The notes beneath the pieces were generated by a model. The model made no database searches and was not told where the DNA came from. It saw nothing but the letters and a program-made list of their open reading frames with translations. From Catonella massiliensis (lineage in GTDB: Bacteria; Bacillota; Clostridia; Lachnospirales; Lachnospiraceae): a DNA stretch of 64,000 nt. The position numbers and the translations under genes are program-made. The stretch covers positions 3,055,401-3,119,400 of the forward strand of contig NZ_JAEPRJ010000001.1 of NCBI RefSeq assembly GCF_016651435.1, given 5' to 3'. Shown here one piece after another: positions 17,758-25,753 of the stretch (positions are counted from its first letter, which is position 1; each line of letters opens with the position of its first letter).

Positions 17758-19510
17758 AACGATAAGGCGCATCATCCACTGGTGTGGGGATTTCAGAAAG
17801 AGGCTCTATATAGGCTTCTTCTTTTCATTCCTTTCTGGCCTAGCGGCCGCAGCACCTATCATATATGCCGGTTATATCATTGGAAATGTTGTGCAGTGGA
17901 GAGCCAGAGGTCTCAGTGTTCCATCAGGGCTTTGGCTGCAGAGTCTGGGTGTGATTTTTACAACGATTCTATTTAGGTTCCTTCTCGACTATATAAAAGC
18001 AAGATTTCAGGAAACTATAAGTTATGAGTTGGTTGCAAGAGATCGTCTGGCAATAGGGACGGCATTGAAGAGGGTGTCTCTGGGGTATTTTCAGGAGAAA
18101 GACACAGGCACTATACTCAATTCAATTACCACAGGACTTTATACCCTGGAAAATATGGGAATGAGGATGATAGATACCTTTGTCGGAGGATATCTTAGCT
18201 TTTTTTGTATTTTTATCCTGCTTTTTGTCATACACCCCTTAGGTGCATTAATTTGCCTGGTAGGTGTTCTGCTGTCCTTTATCTGCTTAAATCTCATTTC
18301 AAGGTACAGCAAAAGAAATACACTTATCCAGACCGAAGTGAATGAAAAACTGACAAGAGCGGCCGTCGAATATACCAGAGGACTGCCCGTGGTGAAATCA
18401 TTCGGTATGGAGGGTGCGTCTTTTTCCGCATTTCGAAAGGCCTGTGCAGAAGCAAGAAAGATTGCCCTGAGAATTGAATGGGGATTTATTCCATTTAACT
18501 GCTTACACCTGCTTGCGTTAAAGTCGGCCAGTATCGTTATGATTATTTCTGTCATGGGAGCAGGACTCTCTAGTCATCTTTCCCTGCCAATGGTTTTTGT
18601 ATTCTCCCTGCTTTCACTGACGGTATTTAATTCTCTTGAGCCGATTGCAGACAGTGCACATATCCTTTCCGTTATCAATAATGCTATGGATCATATAGAA
18701 GCCCTGTCTCCAGACAACTATATTGATGAGGACGGAAAGGACATTTCACTTTCTAGTTATGACATTCATTTTGAACAGGTGCGATTTTCCTACGACAAAG
18801 GGAATGAAAAAAGGAATGTAATTGAAGACGTGAGCTTTACAGCCTTGGAAGGCACGACAACAGCAATTATCGGACCATCCGGAAGCGGAAAGACAACGCT
18901 TTGCAGGCTTCTGGCACGCTTCTACGACGTGAGCGGAGGAAGGATTACTCTCGGTGGGCATAATCTAAAGGAATTTACCTGTGACAGCCTGTTGTCTAAT
19001 ATTTCCATGGTGTTCCAGAACGTTTACCTGTTTCACGACACTGTCAGGGCGAATATCTGCTTTGGGAAAGAGCAGGCATCAGAGGAAGAGATGATTAGTG
19101 CTGCAAAACAGGCACGTTGCCACGACTTTATCATGGCTCTTCCAGAGGGGTATGATACCGTAATTGGGGAGGGAGGCTCCACGCTTTCCGGTGGCGAAAA
19201 ACAACGCATCTCTATCGCCCGTGCCATCTTGAAGAATGCCCCTGTTATTATACTTGATGAGGCCACTGCTAGCCTTGATCCTGAAAATGAGCATCTGATA
19301 CAGGAGGCATTGACTGAACTGACAGTTGGAAAGACGGTGATTGTGATCGCCCACAGGATGGCAACAATTGAAAATGCCAATCAGATCCTTGTAATTGACG
19401 ATGGGCACATCGTTCAGAAAGGTACGCATCAGCAATTGGTAGGGCAGGAGGGGCTTTATAAACGTTTTGTCAAGATACGCGAATTGGCCGAGGGCTGGTC
19501 TATAGTCTGA
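17750..19510 (+). CDS. ABC transporter half, exporter fold (IrtB/YbtQ-like)
   Basis: Second half-transporter, 586 aa. The start at 17750 is chosen because AAAGGAGG (17733-17740) precedes it by the right distance; it overlaps the previous stop by 8 bases. The order is a six-helix membrane domain, then Walker A GPSGSGKTT, signature LSGGEKQR, Walker B VIILDEATASLD and H-loop IAHRMATI. Both halves have canonical catalytic glutamates, so a symmetric heterodimer is likely. It is the last gene of the operon that begins with the AraC regulator. Confidence 0.84.
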   Translation: MFRTIRRIIHWCGDFRKRLYIGFFFSFLSGLAAAAPIIYAGYIIGNVVQWRARGLSVPSGLWLQSLGVIFTTILFRFLLDYIKARFQETISYELVARDRLAIGTALKRVSLGYFQEKDTGTILNSITTGLYTLENMGMRMIDTFVGGYLSFFCIFILLFVIHPLGALICLVGVLLSFICLNLISRYSKRNTLIQTEVNEKLTRAAVEYTRGLPVVKSFGMEGASFSAFRKACAEARKIALRIEWGFIPFNCLHLLALKSASIVMIISVMGAGLSSHLSLPMVFVFSLLSLTVFNSLEPIADSAHILSVINNAMDHIEALSPDNYIDEDGKDISLSSYDIHFEQVRFSYDKGNEKRNVIEDVSFTALEGTTTAIIGPSGSGKTTLCRLLARFYDVSGGRITLGGHNLKEFTCDSLLSNISMVFQNVYLFHDTVRANICFGKEQASEEEMISAAKQARCHDFIMALPEGYDTVIGEGGSTLSGGEKQRISIARAILKNAPVIILDEATASLDPENEHLIQEALTELTVGKTVIVIAHRMATIENANQILVIDDGHIVQKGTHQQLVGQEGLYKRFVKIRELAEGWSIV

Positions 19511-19554
19511 AAATGAGGTATCCTACAACTCCCATCTTGTATACCCACATGGTA

Positions 19555-19583
19555 TTGCTTTACCAAAAGTGTTGTAATATAAT
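19555..19583 (+). promoter_or_regulatory. Promoter of the 19617 membrane protein gene
   Basis: TTGCTT (19555-19560), 17 bases, perfect TATAAT (19578-19583), 34 bases before the ATG; TAGGAGG follows as ribosome site. Confidence 0.7.
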
Positions 19584-19616
19584 ATCCAATATCATTTTAA
19601 TAGGAGGTTTAAGGGA

Positions 19617-20156
19617 ATGTTAGGATATGTAAAAAATGAAAAATTAGAGTTTAATTATAAAAAATCCTGTGGTTTATGGTTAATTGCGGTTGCCTTAGTT
19701 ATCGCAGTTGCCACCTTAATAGGGGGAAAACAAATAATAAATATGCAAGTATTTAGCATAGGTTACATGATTAGCTTTTTTTCAATTAATATGAATAAAA
19801 ACTTACTTCATAAATTGTCCACTGGTTCATCGACTAAATTTCAAAAAAATGTTTCTAAGTATTCGATAATATTACTTTTTATATTAATGATATTTTTAGG
19901 TGGACCATTTTTTGCCACTGAGAATTGGAGATTGATATGGTTAGGAGCACTATTAGCCACAGCATTGCATTTTTTCCCATTCTATTTTGTACATGGAAAA
20001 TCAATGATTTTATTAGGGATTATGTGTACCGTTAATATTATTATGGGGTATATTTTTTCAGATGTTTCTTTGGTACTGTTTGCCTATATTGATGCAATTA
20101 TTAAATTCATATTTGGAGTTTATTTGTTGTTCTTTTCGAAAGCAACGAAGCAATAA
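19617..20156 (+). CDS. Small integral membrane protein of unknown function
   Basis: A 179-residue protein with about six hydrophobic segments (for example LWLIAVALVIAVATLIGG, SIILLFILMIFLGG and MILLGIMCTVNIIMGYIF) and almost no soluble part. It has its own promoter and a strong ribosome site (TAGGAGG). Base composition is visibly more AT-rich than the transporter operon before it, marking the start of the accessory stretch. It resembles uncharacterised DUF-type membrane proteins of Firmicutes, but no family is claimed. Confidence 0.65.
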   Translation: MLGYVKNEKLEFNYKKSCGLWLIAVALVIAVATLIGGKQIINMQVFSIGYMISFFSINMNKNLLHKLSTGSSTKFQKNVSKYSIILLFILMIFLGGPFFATENWRLIWLGALLATALHFFPFYFVHGKSMILLGIMCTVNIIMGYIFSDVSLVLFAYIDAIIKFIFGVYLLFFSKATKQ

Positions 20157-20201
20157 ACTGTAGTTTGCAAATCCACGCAAAATAAGGTGTTTAATGAGGG
20201 A

Positions 20202-20300
20202 ATGTTTTTCTTTGTGCCAGCCATTGCAGATATTAGAATGTCCATCAATACCTATGCTTCATTGTACAAGACACTATGTGAGATTTATGATTGGCTCTGA
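20202..20300 (+). pseudogene. Possible gene remnant, 32 codons
   Basis: A short frame from ATG 20202 to TGA 20298-20300 with GAGGGA just before it, ending SLYKTLCEIYDWL. It could be the tail of a decayed gene rather than a real small protein. No family recognised. Confidence 0.2.
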
Positions 20301-20365
20301 AGTTTATTTATAAAAAACAACACAAAGAATAGAGAAGGTTATATTTTCTTAGAAAGGATATTAAA

Positions 20366-20758
20366 ATGCAATACATATTCGCAGAAAGTTTAAAAGAACT
20401 TGAAACAAGATATAAAACACGGCAAAAGGTTGAAATCTTTGCAAATTTAGATTCTGAGCTTGAATATGTAATTTTCAAAAATAAGCATTTATTTGAAAAT
20501 GAAGAAATAGATTTTTGGATAAGCATAGATCCTTACGATGATACTTTAATTAAAACCGAAAATATTAAATATTTGCTCAAATTTGGGAAAAAATTGCAAA
20601 ATAAAGATGTCGTGAATAAAATAAAAAATAATGATTGGTTTAAGAACATTGAATCCTCCTATTCGATAAACGAAATTGAAAATTTCGCAAATGATTTAGT
20701 AAAAGGTTGCGAGTTTGCAATTTCTAATAAAAAAAACATTGTAAGTTCTGGGGACTAA
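20366..20758 (+). CDS. Hypothetical protein, 130 aa
   Basis: An AT-rich frame with a plausible AGAAAGGA ribosome site 7 bases before the ATG. The product is charged and soluble, rich in Lys, Asn, Ile and Glu, with predicted helices (SLKELETRYKTRQKVEIF; INEIENFANDLVKGCEF). There is no signal peptide or membrane segment. No family is recognised. It stands alone between a membrane protein and the toxin-antitoxin block, in DNA of foreign-looking composition. Confidence 0.5.
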   Translation: MQYIFAESLKELETRYKTRQKVEIFANLDSELEYVIFKNKHLFENEEIDFWISIDPYDDTLIKTENIKYLLKFGKKLQNKDVVNKIKNNDWFKNIESSYSINEIENFANDLVKGCEFAISNKKNIVSSGD

Positions 20759-20942
20759 AATATTGAAGGTAGCACAAAAATAATTATATAGATAACTAAA
20801 TAAAGATAGGGGATACATACAATATCATCTATCTTTTTCTCTATAAATCTTAATTAAGCTGTTCTTCTCTTTTCATAAAAACTATAAAGGCAAGTATGGT
20901 TATCATTAGATAATTTATTATAGTATTTGCAAGTTCATTATT

Positions 20943-21103
20943 TAGCAGTGGAAAACAAAATGCCGCTTGTTTTTTCTGCATTAAAGCTTACAAAATTTGA
21001 AGTTATTTGGTAGAATAAAAGCATTGGTTCATACCTTATAACGATAACCCTAGATTTGAAACCCCTTTAACGATACTACCGTTAAAAAGTGAGTAGTCAA
21101 ACC
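20943..21103 (+). repeat. Terminator-linked ~160-bp direct repeat, copy A
   Basis: This stretch is repeated with roughly 80-85% identity (by eye) at 26264-26427. It starts with a weak hairpin plus TTTTTT (20948-20979), followed by a conserved segment containing TTATAACGATAACCC and the inverted repeat TTTAACG-N7-CGTTAAA (21066-21087). The two copies bracket the toxin-antitoxin/integrase-remnant block. It occupies much of the 468-base gene-free stretch 20759-21226. Confidence 0.7.
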
Positions 21104-21175
21104 GTAAAAGTTGACTAAGATTTGACTATTATATTTTAGGGTAACTACATATTGACCATTGAAATCGACCACAAC

Positions 21176-21204
21176 TTGACGTACGCTAAAAAGTACGCTA
21201 TATT
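21176..21204 (+). promoter_or_regulatory. yefM-yoeB promoter with direct-repeat operator
   Basis: TTGACG (21176-21181), 17 bases, TATATT (21199-21204). Within the spacer lie two copies of GTACGCTA (21181-21188 and 21193-21200), a likely autoregulatory operator for the antitoxin complex. The promoter lies only 22 bases before ATG 21227, which rules out the longer frame starting at 21152. Confidence 0.65.
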
Positions 21205-21226
21205 TAAGGCGAAAGGAGATGATGTC

Positions 21227-21481
21227 ATGACTTCAATTAGTATAACAAAGGCAAGAGCAAACTTATATAAGACAGTTTCAGATGTAAATGAATACTCTGA
21301 GCCTATAACCATAACAAATAATAGAGGGAAAAATGCAGTATTAGTATCAGAAGATGATTGGCTGGCGATTCAGGAAACCTTGTATCTTAATCCCATACCA
21401 GGTATGACGCAAAGTATTTTAGATTCCAGAGCAGAAGATGTTTCTGAGTGTACATCTTATAATCCGGAGGAGGAGTGGTAG
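21227..21481 (+). CDS. yefM: Antitoxin of the Phd/YefM family
   Basis: 84-residue antitoxin. MTSISITKARANLYKTVSDV and PITITNNRGKNAVLVSEDDW are the standard Phd/YefM N-terminal DNA-binding and dimerisation elements. The acidic C-terminus (NPEEEW) would wrap the toxin. AAAGGAG precedes the ATG. The toxin start follows its stop directly. The direct-repeat operator upstream suggests autoregulation. Confidence 0.88.
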   Translation: MTSISITKARANLYKTVSDVNEYSEPITITNNRGKNAVLVSEDDWLAIQETLYLNPIPGMTQSILDSRAEDVSECTSYNPEEEW

Positions 21482-21778
21482 ATGTATTTAATTAAATTCA
21501 GTAAACAGGCTGATAAGGACAAAAAGCTATTAAAGGGTGCAAGGCTTGATGGAAAAGCAAAAGAACTTCTAAATATCATAGCAGATTATCCATTCAAAGA
21601 ACCACCACCATATGAGAGGCTGGTTGGGAATCTAAGTGGTTTCTATTCAAGAAGAATAAATATACAGCACAGGATAGTTTACGAAGTCTATGTTCAGGAG
21701 ACTTATGAAGACGGCGAAGCGTATGAAGGATTTGTAAAGGTGGCACGTATGTGGACACCTTATGGTGGAATGAGGTAA
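21482..21778 (+). CDS. yoeB: Toxin of the YoeB/Txe family, possibly altered at the active site
   Basis: Ribosome-dependent mRNA interferase family, 98 aa. The core PYERLVGNLSGFYSRRINIQHRIVYEV matches YoeB, including the glutamate and arginine positions. Compared with E. coli YoeB (84 aa) there is an insertion before the last strand (ETYEDGEAYEG), and the C-terminal RMWT-H-Y seen in many relatives reads RMWTPYGGMR. The expected catalytic histidine therefore appears to be proline, and the protein may be weak or inactive; this rests on memory of the family, not on an alignment. Confidence 0.82.
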   Translation: MYLIKFSKQADKDKKLLKGARLDGKAKELLNIIADYPFKEPPPYERLVGNLSGFYSRRINIQHRIVYEVYVQETYEDGEAYEGFVKVARMWTPYGGMR

Positions 21779-21804
21779 ATTACTACAAAAACAATACAAA
21801 TGCA

Positions 21805-21833
21805 TTGAAATAGAAATGATTTAGCGTTATACT
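21805..21833 (+). promoter_or_regulatory. Promoter of toxin-antitoxin pair 1
   Basis: TTGAAA (21805-21810), 17 bases, TATACT (21828-21833); the same elements are conserved in copy 2. Confidence 0.75.
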
Positions 21834-21864
21834 AAAATAAAAAGATGGAAGTGAGGTGCAAGAC

Positions 21865-22152
21865 ATGGCGAGCACAATTCAGATAAGAGTAGAAGATGAG
21901 TTAAAGAGTAAATCAGATGCTTTATTTAAGGACTTGGGTACAGACACAACAACTGCAATCAGAATGTTTTTAACACAGGCTATTGCAGCAAATGGATTCC
22001 CCTTTGAAATAAAAAGACAGGTAGAATCGAATCCGTATGCACCGATGACCGAGAAAGAGATACTTGCAAAACTGAAAAAGTCCAGAGAAGAGAAAATGTT
22101 TAGGGATGCAGATGATGTGATTTCTGATATGAGGTCAAAGTATGGATTATAA
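21865..22152 (+). CDS. RelB/DinJ-type antitoxin, copy 1
   Basis: 95-residue ribbon-helix-helix antitoxin: the N-terminal strand STIQIRVEDELKSKSDALF is followed by the DinJ helix LGTDTTTAIRMFLTQAI and a basic/acidic C-terminal arm. A GTG at 21856 is in frame, but the matching codon in copy 2 is a TAA two codons before the ATG, so ATG 21865 is the true start. It overlaps the toxin by 11 bases. Confidence 0.9.
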   Translation: MASTIQIRVEDELKSKSDALFKDLGTDTTTAIRMFLTQAIAANGFPFEIKRQVESNPYAPMTEKEILAKLKKSREEKMFRDADDVISDMRSKYGL

Positions 22153-22456
22153 GATTGTTTTAATGAGGGATGCAGAGGAGGATCTTGATAGATTTGTCAC
22201 ATATCTTATGTTTGAAAAGAAAAGTGATCAGGCTGCAAGAAATTTATTAAATGATTTTGAAGCAACAAAAACAAGTCTGTCAAATGTTGCTGGGAGTCTG
22301 AAACTTTGTGATAATCCAAAACTAAGGGAATTAGGATACCGAAGAATCAATTTTCTATCTCATCGATATTTTATGTTATATCGTATTGAAAACGATACAG
22401 TATATGTGGATAATATTTTTCATGAGTTGCAAGACTATGAAAATAAAATGAATTAA
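22142..22456 (+). CDS. RelE/ParE superfamily toxin, copy 1
   Basis: 104-residue toxin with the RelE/ParE fold pattern: MDYKIVLMRDAEEDLDRF, a helical middle, then LGYRRINFLSHRYFMLYRI and a terminal VYVDNIFHELQDYE. Start overlaps the antitoxin end, giving translational coupling. Whether it cuts mRNA or poisons gyrase cannot be told from the sequence. Confidence 0.87.
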   Translation: MDYKIVLMRDAEEDLDRFVTYLMFEKKSDQAARNLLNDFEATKTSLSNVAGSLKLCDNPKLRELGYRRINFLSHRYFMLYRIENDTVYVDNIFHELQDYENKMN

Positions 22457-22520
22457 AGACTGGAATATAACTTTCTGAGTATATAATAGCAACAAATTTA
22501 TATTTGTGGAGGCGTTGTAT

Positions 22521-22676
22521 ATGAAGCAGTGGTATATTGCAATAGCAGTGGCAATCGTATATCTGGCTATTAGCCTTACACTTCATACATGGTCGTGGTC
22601 TTGGTTTATTTGGGTTATCTATGCTGTATATAGACTGTGGGATAATAAAAAGAGCAAAGAAAATTTTCAAATTTAA
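22521..22676 (+). CDS. Small membrane protein, 51 aa
   Basis: A short frame with a strong ribosome site (GGAGG, 22508-22512). The product is one or two hydrophobic helices (YIAIAVAIVYLAISLTLH, then WSWFIWVIYAVYRLW) ending in a charged tail KKSKENFQI. It lies directly after toxin-antitoxin copy 1 and 10 bases before the nucleotidyltransferase gene. No family is recognised; it could be a phage- or element-type small membrane protein. Confidence 0.55.
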   Translation: MKQWYIAIAVAIVYLAISLTLHTWSWSWFIWVIYAVYRLWDNKKSKENFQI

Positions 22677-22686
22677 GGAGTAGTCA

Positions 22687-23304
22687 ATGAAGAAGATAAT
22701 TGATTATCTGAAAGAAAAATATAACCCATTGGCAATTGTCACCTATGGCTCGTTTAGTTGTGGTATGAATGATTCATACAGTGATTATGATTGCATAATC
22801 ATTGTTAACAAAAAAGACAATAGTCATGACGATACCGTTATTGATGGAATTCTGTTGGATTGCTTTATTTTCACAAAAGACGAAGTAATCAGCGAGAATC
22901 CGGATACTTTTCTTACCGTATATGACGGTAATATTGTTATGGACACAGATGAAATCGCGGCAGAGTTAAAAACACGAGTAAGAAAATATGTGGAAGAACA
23001 TTCTGTTATTTCTTACGATGAGAAAAAATTCATTATAAGTTGGATCAAAAAAACAATGCACAGGGTTGAGAAGAATGACGATGAAGGAAACTACAGAGCT
23101 TTAGCGTTTCTATGGGAGAGTATAACAGATTATTTTCTGCTTAGAGATTTGTTCTATTTTGGTAGCAAAAAAGCAGTGGCATATCTGAAAGAAAGTGATG
23201 CAGAGGGATATCGTCTTTACCATGATGCTATCACAGATCGCACGAACGCAGTTATAAGAGAATGGGCGAATCATGTGATTAACATTGGCGAGATTTCAGC
23301 ATAA
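22687..23304 (+). CDS. Nucleotidyltransferase-fold protein
   Basis: 205 residues with the polymerase-beta-like active-site signature GSFSCGMNDSYSDYDC (glycine-serine then two aspartates) near residue 22, and a helical C-terminal half. This is the fold of aminoglycoside nucleotidyltransferases and MNT-type antitoxins/AMPylases. No HEPN partner gene is seen beside it, so a resistance enzyme or an orphan regulator are equally possible. AAGGAG precedes the ATG. It may share a transcript with the small membrane protein. Confidence 0.7.
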   Translation: MKKIIDYLKEKYNPLAIVTYGSFSCGMNDSYSDYDCIIIVNKKDNSHDDTVIDGILLDCFIFTKDEVISENPDTFLTVYDGNIVMDTDEIAAELKTRVRKYVEEHSVISYDEKKFIISWIKKTMHRVEKNDDEGNYRALAFLWESITDYFLLRDLFYFGSKKAVAYLKESDAEGYRLYHDAITDRTNAVIREWANHVINIGEISA

Positions 23305-23476
23305 TCGCTCTGCCAAATCCCGGATTGTAAACCTACTCAGAATTGCTTTACCAAAAATTTAAGGAAAGTAAGAAATTAGAAAGCATTATATTTGATAACT
23401 AGCAAATCTTAACCAAAGATAAGTATATTCTTATTATATATATAGGTTTAACCAATTTTTCTAAAGCCAAAATGGA

Positions 23477-23505
23477 TTGAAAGTATAATTACTAAGTACT
23501 ATAAT
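23477..23505 (+). promoter_or_regulatory. Promoter of the YhcG-type nuclease gene
   Basis: TTGAAA (23477-23482), 17 bases, perfect TATAAT (23500-23505). It lies in the 324-base gap 23305-23628, which otherwise is AT-rich and holds a stretch near 23393-23432 (TGATAACTAGCAAATC, then AACCAAAGATAA) similar to 26210-26242. Confidence 0.7.
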
Positions 23506-23628
23506 TAAATTAAGTGGCTGAAAAGATAGGAAGAATTTTTGAGTATATGTGGAGTTGAGATTGTGCATAAGAAGTATATTAAATAATTGTATTTATGTTA
23601 CTGGTGGTGACACAAAATGGAGTGATTT

Positions 23629-24687
23629 ATGACAAACGAATTATTGAAATATGTAAAAACAGGCAGTGTTTTTGAAGATGCTTGTAATATTATTGAAACT
23701 GCTCAGAAAGTTGCATACTCTGCGGTTGATTTAACGCTTGTTCACAGAAATTGGCTTCTGGGTAAGAGAATTGTTGAAGAAGAACTGGAAGGAAAGCGCA
23801 CGGAGCGATATGGAAAAGAGATAATTATATCACTTTCAGAAGAATTGACTAAGGAATATGGAAAAGGATTTGATAAGAGTTCACTGTATAAATTTGCACG
23901 ATTCTATCAGATGTACCCGAAGATTGTGGACTCAGTGAGTCCACAATCTGGATTGTTATCATGGACACACTATAGAGTATTGCTGCAAGTAGAAGATCCT
24001 GAAGCAAGGAAATGGTATGAGAAAGAAGCATTTGGACAGGTTTGGAGTGTACGTACATTACAAAGGAATATATCTTCGCAATACTACTATAGAATTCTTA
24101 AAACACAGGATAAATCAGCAGTAGAAACTGAAATGAAGGAATTGACTTCCGAATATCAGACAAAGCTTGAATTCATTAAGAACCCTGTTATTGCTGAATT
24201 TCTGGGTATGAAAGAGGATACGTCTTATCTGGAGTCTGACCTGGAGCAATGTATTATAGATAATCTTCAAAAGTTTCTGATGGAGCTTGGAAAAGGCTAT
24301 GCTTTTGTAGCAAGACAGCAGCACATTCATACAGAGAAGGAAGATTATTATATTGATCTTGTTTTCTACAATTATATTTTGAAATGCTTTGTACTTATTG
24401 ATTTGAAGACAAATAAAATAACGCATCAGGATATAGGACAGATGGATATGTATATTCGAATGTATGATGATCTCAAACGTGGGGAAGGAGATAATCCCAC
24501 TCTTGGAATTGTGCTATGTGCGGATACAGATGAAGATATAGCCAAGTATTCAATTCTTAATGGAAATGAGCAGCTATTTGCATCGAAATATAAGTTATAT
24601 CTTCCAACGGAAGAAGAATTACGCGCTGAGATTGAAACACAGAAGGAAATGTTTAATCTTCAGGTAGAAAATAAGAAAAACGAATAA
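23629..24687 (+). CDS. PDDEXK nuclease family protein (DUF1016/YhcG)
   Basis: 352 aa. The N-terminal DUF1016 domain (VHRNWLLGKRIVEEE, DKSSLYKFARFYQMYP, LSWTHYRVLLQV) is followed by a PDDEXK-type nuclease domain with YYIDLVFYN and CFVLIDLKTN as the Asp and D-x-K catalytic elements. Members occur widely on mobile elements and in defence islands; the exact target is not established. It has its own promoter and no partner genes. A perfect 13-bp inverted repeat sits inside the coding sequence. Confidence 0.88.
   Translation: MTNELLKYVKTGSVFEDACNIIETAQKVAYSAVDLTLVHRNWLLGKRIVEEELEGKRTERYGKEIIISLSEELTKEYGKGFDKSSLYKFARFYQMYPKIVDSVSPQSGLLSWTHYRVLLQVEDPEARKWYEKEAFGQVWSVRTLQRNISSQYYYRILKTQDKSAVETEMKELTSEYQTKLEFIKNPVIAEFLGMKEDTSYLESDLEQCIIDNLQKFLMELGKGYAFVARQQHIHTEKEDYYIDLVFYNYILKCFVLIDLKTNKITHQDIGQMDMYIRMYDDLKRGEGDNPTLGIVLCADTDEDIAKYSILNGNEQLFASKYKLYLPTEEELRAEIETQKEMFNLQVENKKNE
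23921..23949. repeat. Perfect inverted repeat inside the YhcG-type gene
   Basis: Arms AGATTGTGGACTC and GAGTCCACAATCT (13 bp each) around AGT. It encodes the residues KIVDSVSPQSG. Could be an RNA hairpin or a DNA target site. Confidence 0.9.
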
Positions 24688-24693
24688 TTTGCA

Positions 24694-25002
24694 ATGAACA
24701 AGGCACTTTCTGTTATAAGGTATAACGACATCCGCAGAGTGAAGATGTCAAACATTACGCCTCATGCATTTAGACATACCTACTGCTCGAATCAAGCAAA
24801 AGCTGGGATGAATCCTAAAACACTCCAGTACCTTATGGGACATTCAGACATCTCCGTCACAATGAATGTTTAAACCCACCTTGGATTTGACGATACAAAG
24901 GATGAGATGGTAAGACTTGAGGAACTTAATGCAGCAAAGAAAGAAGTTGAAAAGGTAGCAGGGGAAAGACCTATAAGTCAGAAAATGTTCAAGGTAATTT
25001 AA
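24694..25002 (+). pseudogene. Remnant of a Tn916-like tyrosine integrase, catalytic Tyr codon now a stop
   Basis: The frame from ATG 24694 to TAA 25000-25002 encodes the C-terminal end of a Tn916-type integrase: ITPHAFRHTYCSNQAKAGMN (H-x-x-R box), LQYLMGHSDISVT, then MNV-stop-THLGF. The stop TAA at 24871-24873 is exactly where the nucleophilic tyrosine (N-x-Y-TH) is expected. The N-terminal ~270 residues are missing. It lies 6 bases after the YhcG-type gene, so it marks the edge of a decayed integrative element. It fills most of the gap 24688-25161. Confidence 0.9.
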
Positions 25003-25018
25003 TAAAAAAGGATGATGC

Positions 25019-25051
25019 CCCCGGTGGTAATGTGCTGGCGGGGTTATTTTT
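25019..25051 (+). terminator. Weak terminator-like hairpin after the integrase remnant
   Basis: CCCCG and CGGGG form a short stem with a 15-base loop, followed by TTATTTTT. Modest evidence. Confidence 0.4.
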
Positions 25052-25101
25052 GTGATAGAAAAAGTATGGGTGTTATGCTATGATAAAATAATACAAATGC
25101 A

Positions 25102-25130
25102 TTGAAATAGAAATGATTTAGCGTTATACT
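25102..25130 (+). promoter_or_regulatory. Promoter of toxin-antitoxin pair 2
   Basis: TTGAAA (25102-25107), 17 bases, TATACT (25125-25130), identical to the copy 1 elements. Confidence 0.75.
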
Positions 25131-25161
25131 TAAATAAAAAGGTGGAAGTGAGGTGTAAGAC

Positions 25162-25449
25162 ATGGCGAGTACAATTCAGATAAGAGTAGAAGATGAGTTA
25201 AAGAGTAAATCAGATGCTTTATTTAAGGACTTGGGTACAGATACAACAACTGCAATCAGAATGTTTTTAACACAGGCTATTGCAGCAAACGGCTTCCCCT
25301 TTGAAATAAAAAGACAGCTAGAATCAAAACCATATGCTCCGATGACCGAGAAAGAGATAATTGAAAAACTGAAAAAGTCCAGAGAAAAGGAGATGTTCAG
25401 GGATGCAGACGATGTAATCTCAGACATGAGGTCAAAGTATGGATTATAA
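25162..25449 (+). CDS. RelB/DinJ-type antitoxin, copy 2
   Basis: 95 residues, near-identical to the protein at 21865. The six substitutions all lie after residue 52 (RQLESKP, EIIEKL, REKEM), in the arm expected to bind toxin. An in-frame TAA lies directly upstream, fixing the ATG. Overlaps the toxin gene by 11 bases. Confidence 0.9.
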   Translation: MASTIQIRVEDELKSKSDALFKDLGTDTTTAIRMFLTQAIAANGFPFEIKRQLESKPYAPMTEKEIIEKLKKSREKEMFRDADDVISDMRSKYGL

Positions 25450-25753
25450 GATTGTTTTGATGAGTGGTGCGGAGGAAGATCTTGATAGCTTCATCACATA
25501 TCTTTTGTTTGAAAAGAAAAGTGATCAGGCTGCAAGAAATTTATTAAATGATTTTGAGGCAACAAAAACAAGTCTGTCAAATGTTGCTGGGAGTCTGAAA
25601 CTTTGTGATAATCCCAAACTTAGAAAACTAGGATATCGAAGAATCAATTTTCTATCTCATCGATATTTTATGTTATATCGTATTGAAAACGATACAGTAT
25701 ATGTGGATAATATTTTTCATGAGTTGCAAGACTACGAAAATATAATGAATTAA
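25439..25753 (+). CDS. RelE/ParE superfamily toxin, copy 2
   Basis: 104 residues, seven substitutions from copy 1. Five of these are in the first 23 residues (MSGAEEDLDSFITYLLFE instead of MRDAEEDLDRFVTYLMFE). The catalytic-end strands are unchanged. Probably still active; whether the two pairs cross-neutralise is an open question. Confidence 0.87.
   Translation: MDYKIVLMSGAEEDLDSFITYLLFEKKSDQAARNLLNDFEATKTSLSNVAGSLKLCDNPKLRKLGYRRINFLSHRYFMLYRIENDTVYVDNIFHELQDYENIMN

Larger units (their letters stand above)
21791..22499 (+). repeat. 0.7-kb duplicated toxin-antitoxin segment, copy 1
   Basis: Promoter, antitoxin, toxin and about 40 bases of downstream DNA are repeated at 25088-25796 with only scattered differences. 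The two antitoxins differ at 6 of 95 residues and the toxins at 7 of 104. Both copies end at the same point (ATAATAGCAACAAATTT), after which the sequences diverge. Confidence 0.9.

Noticed and set aside
21152..21226. Longer N-terminus for the YefM antitoxin
   Set aside because: It would start upstream of the promoter and operator; AAAGGAG and family alignment support ATG 21227.
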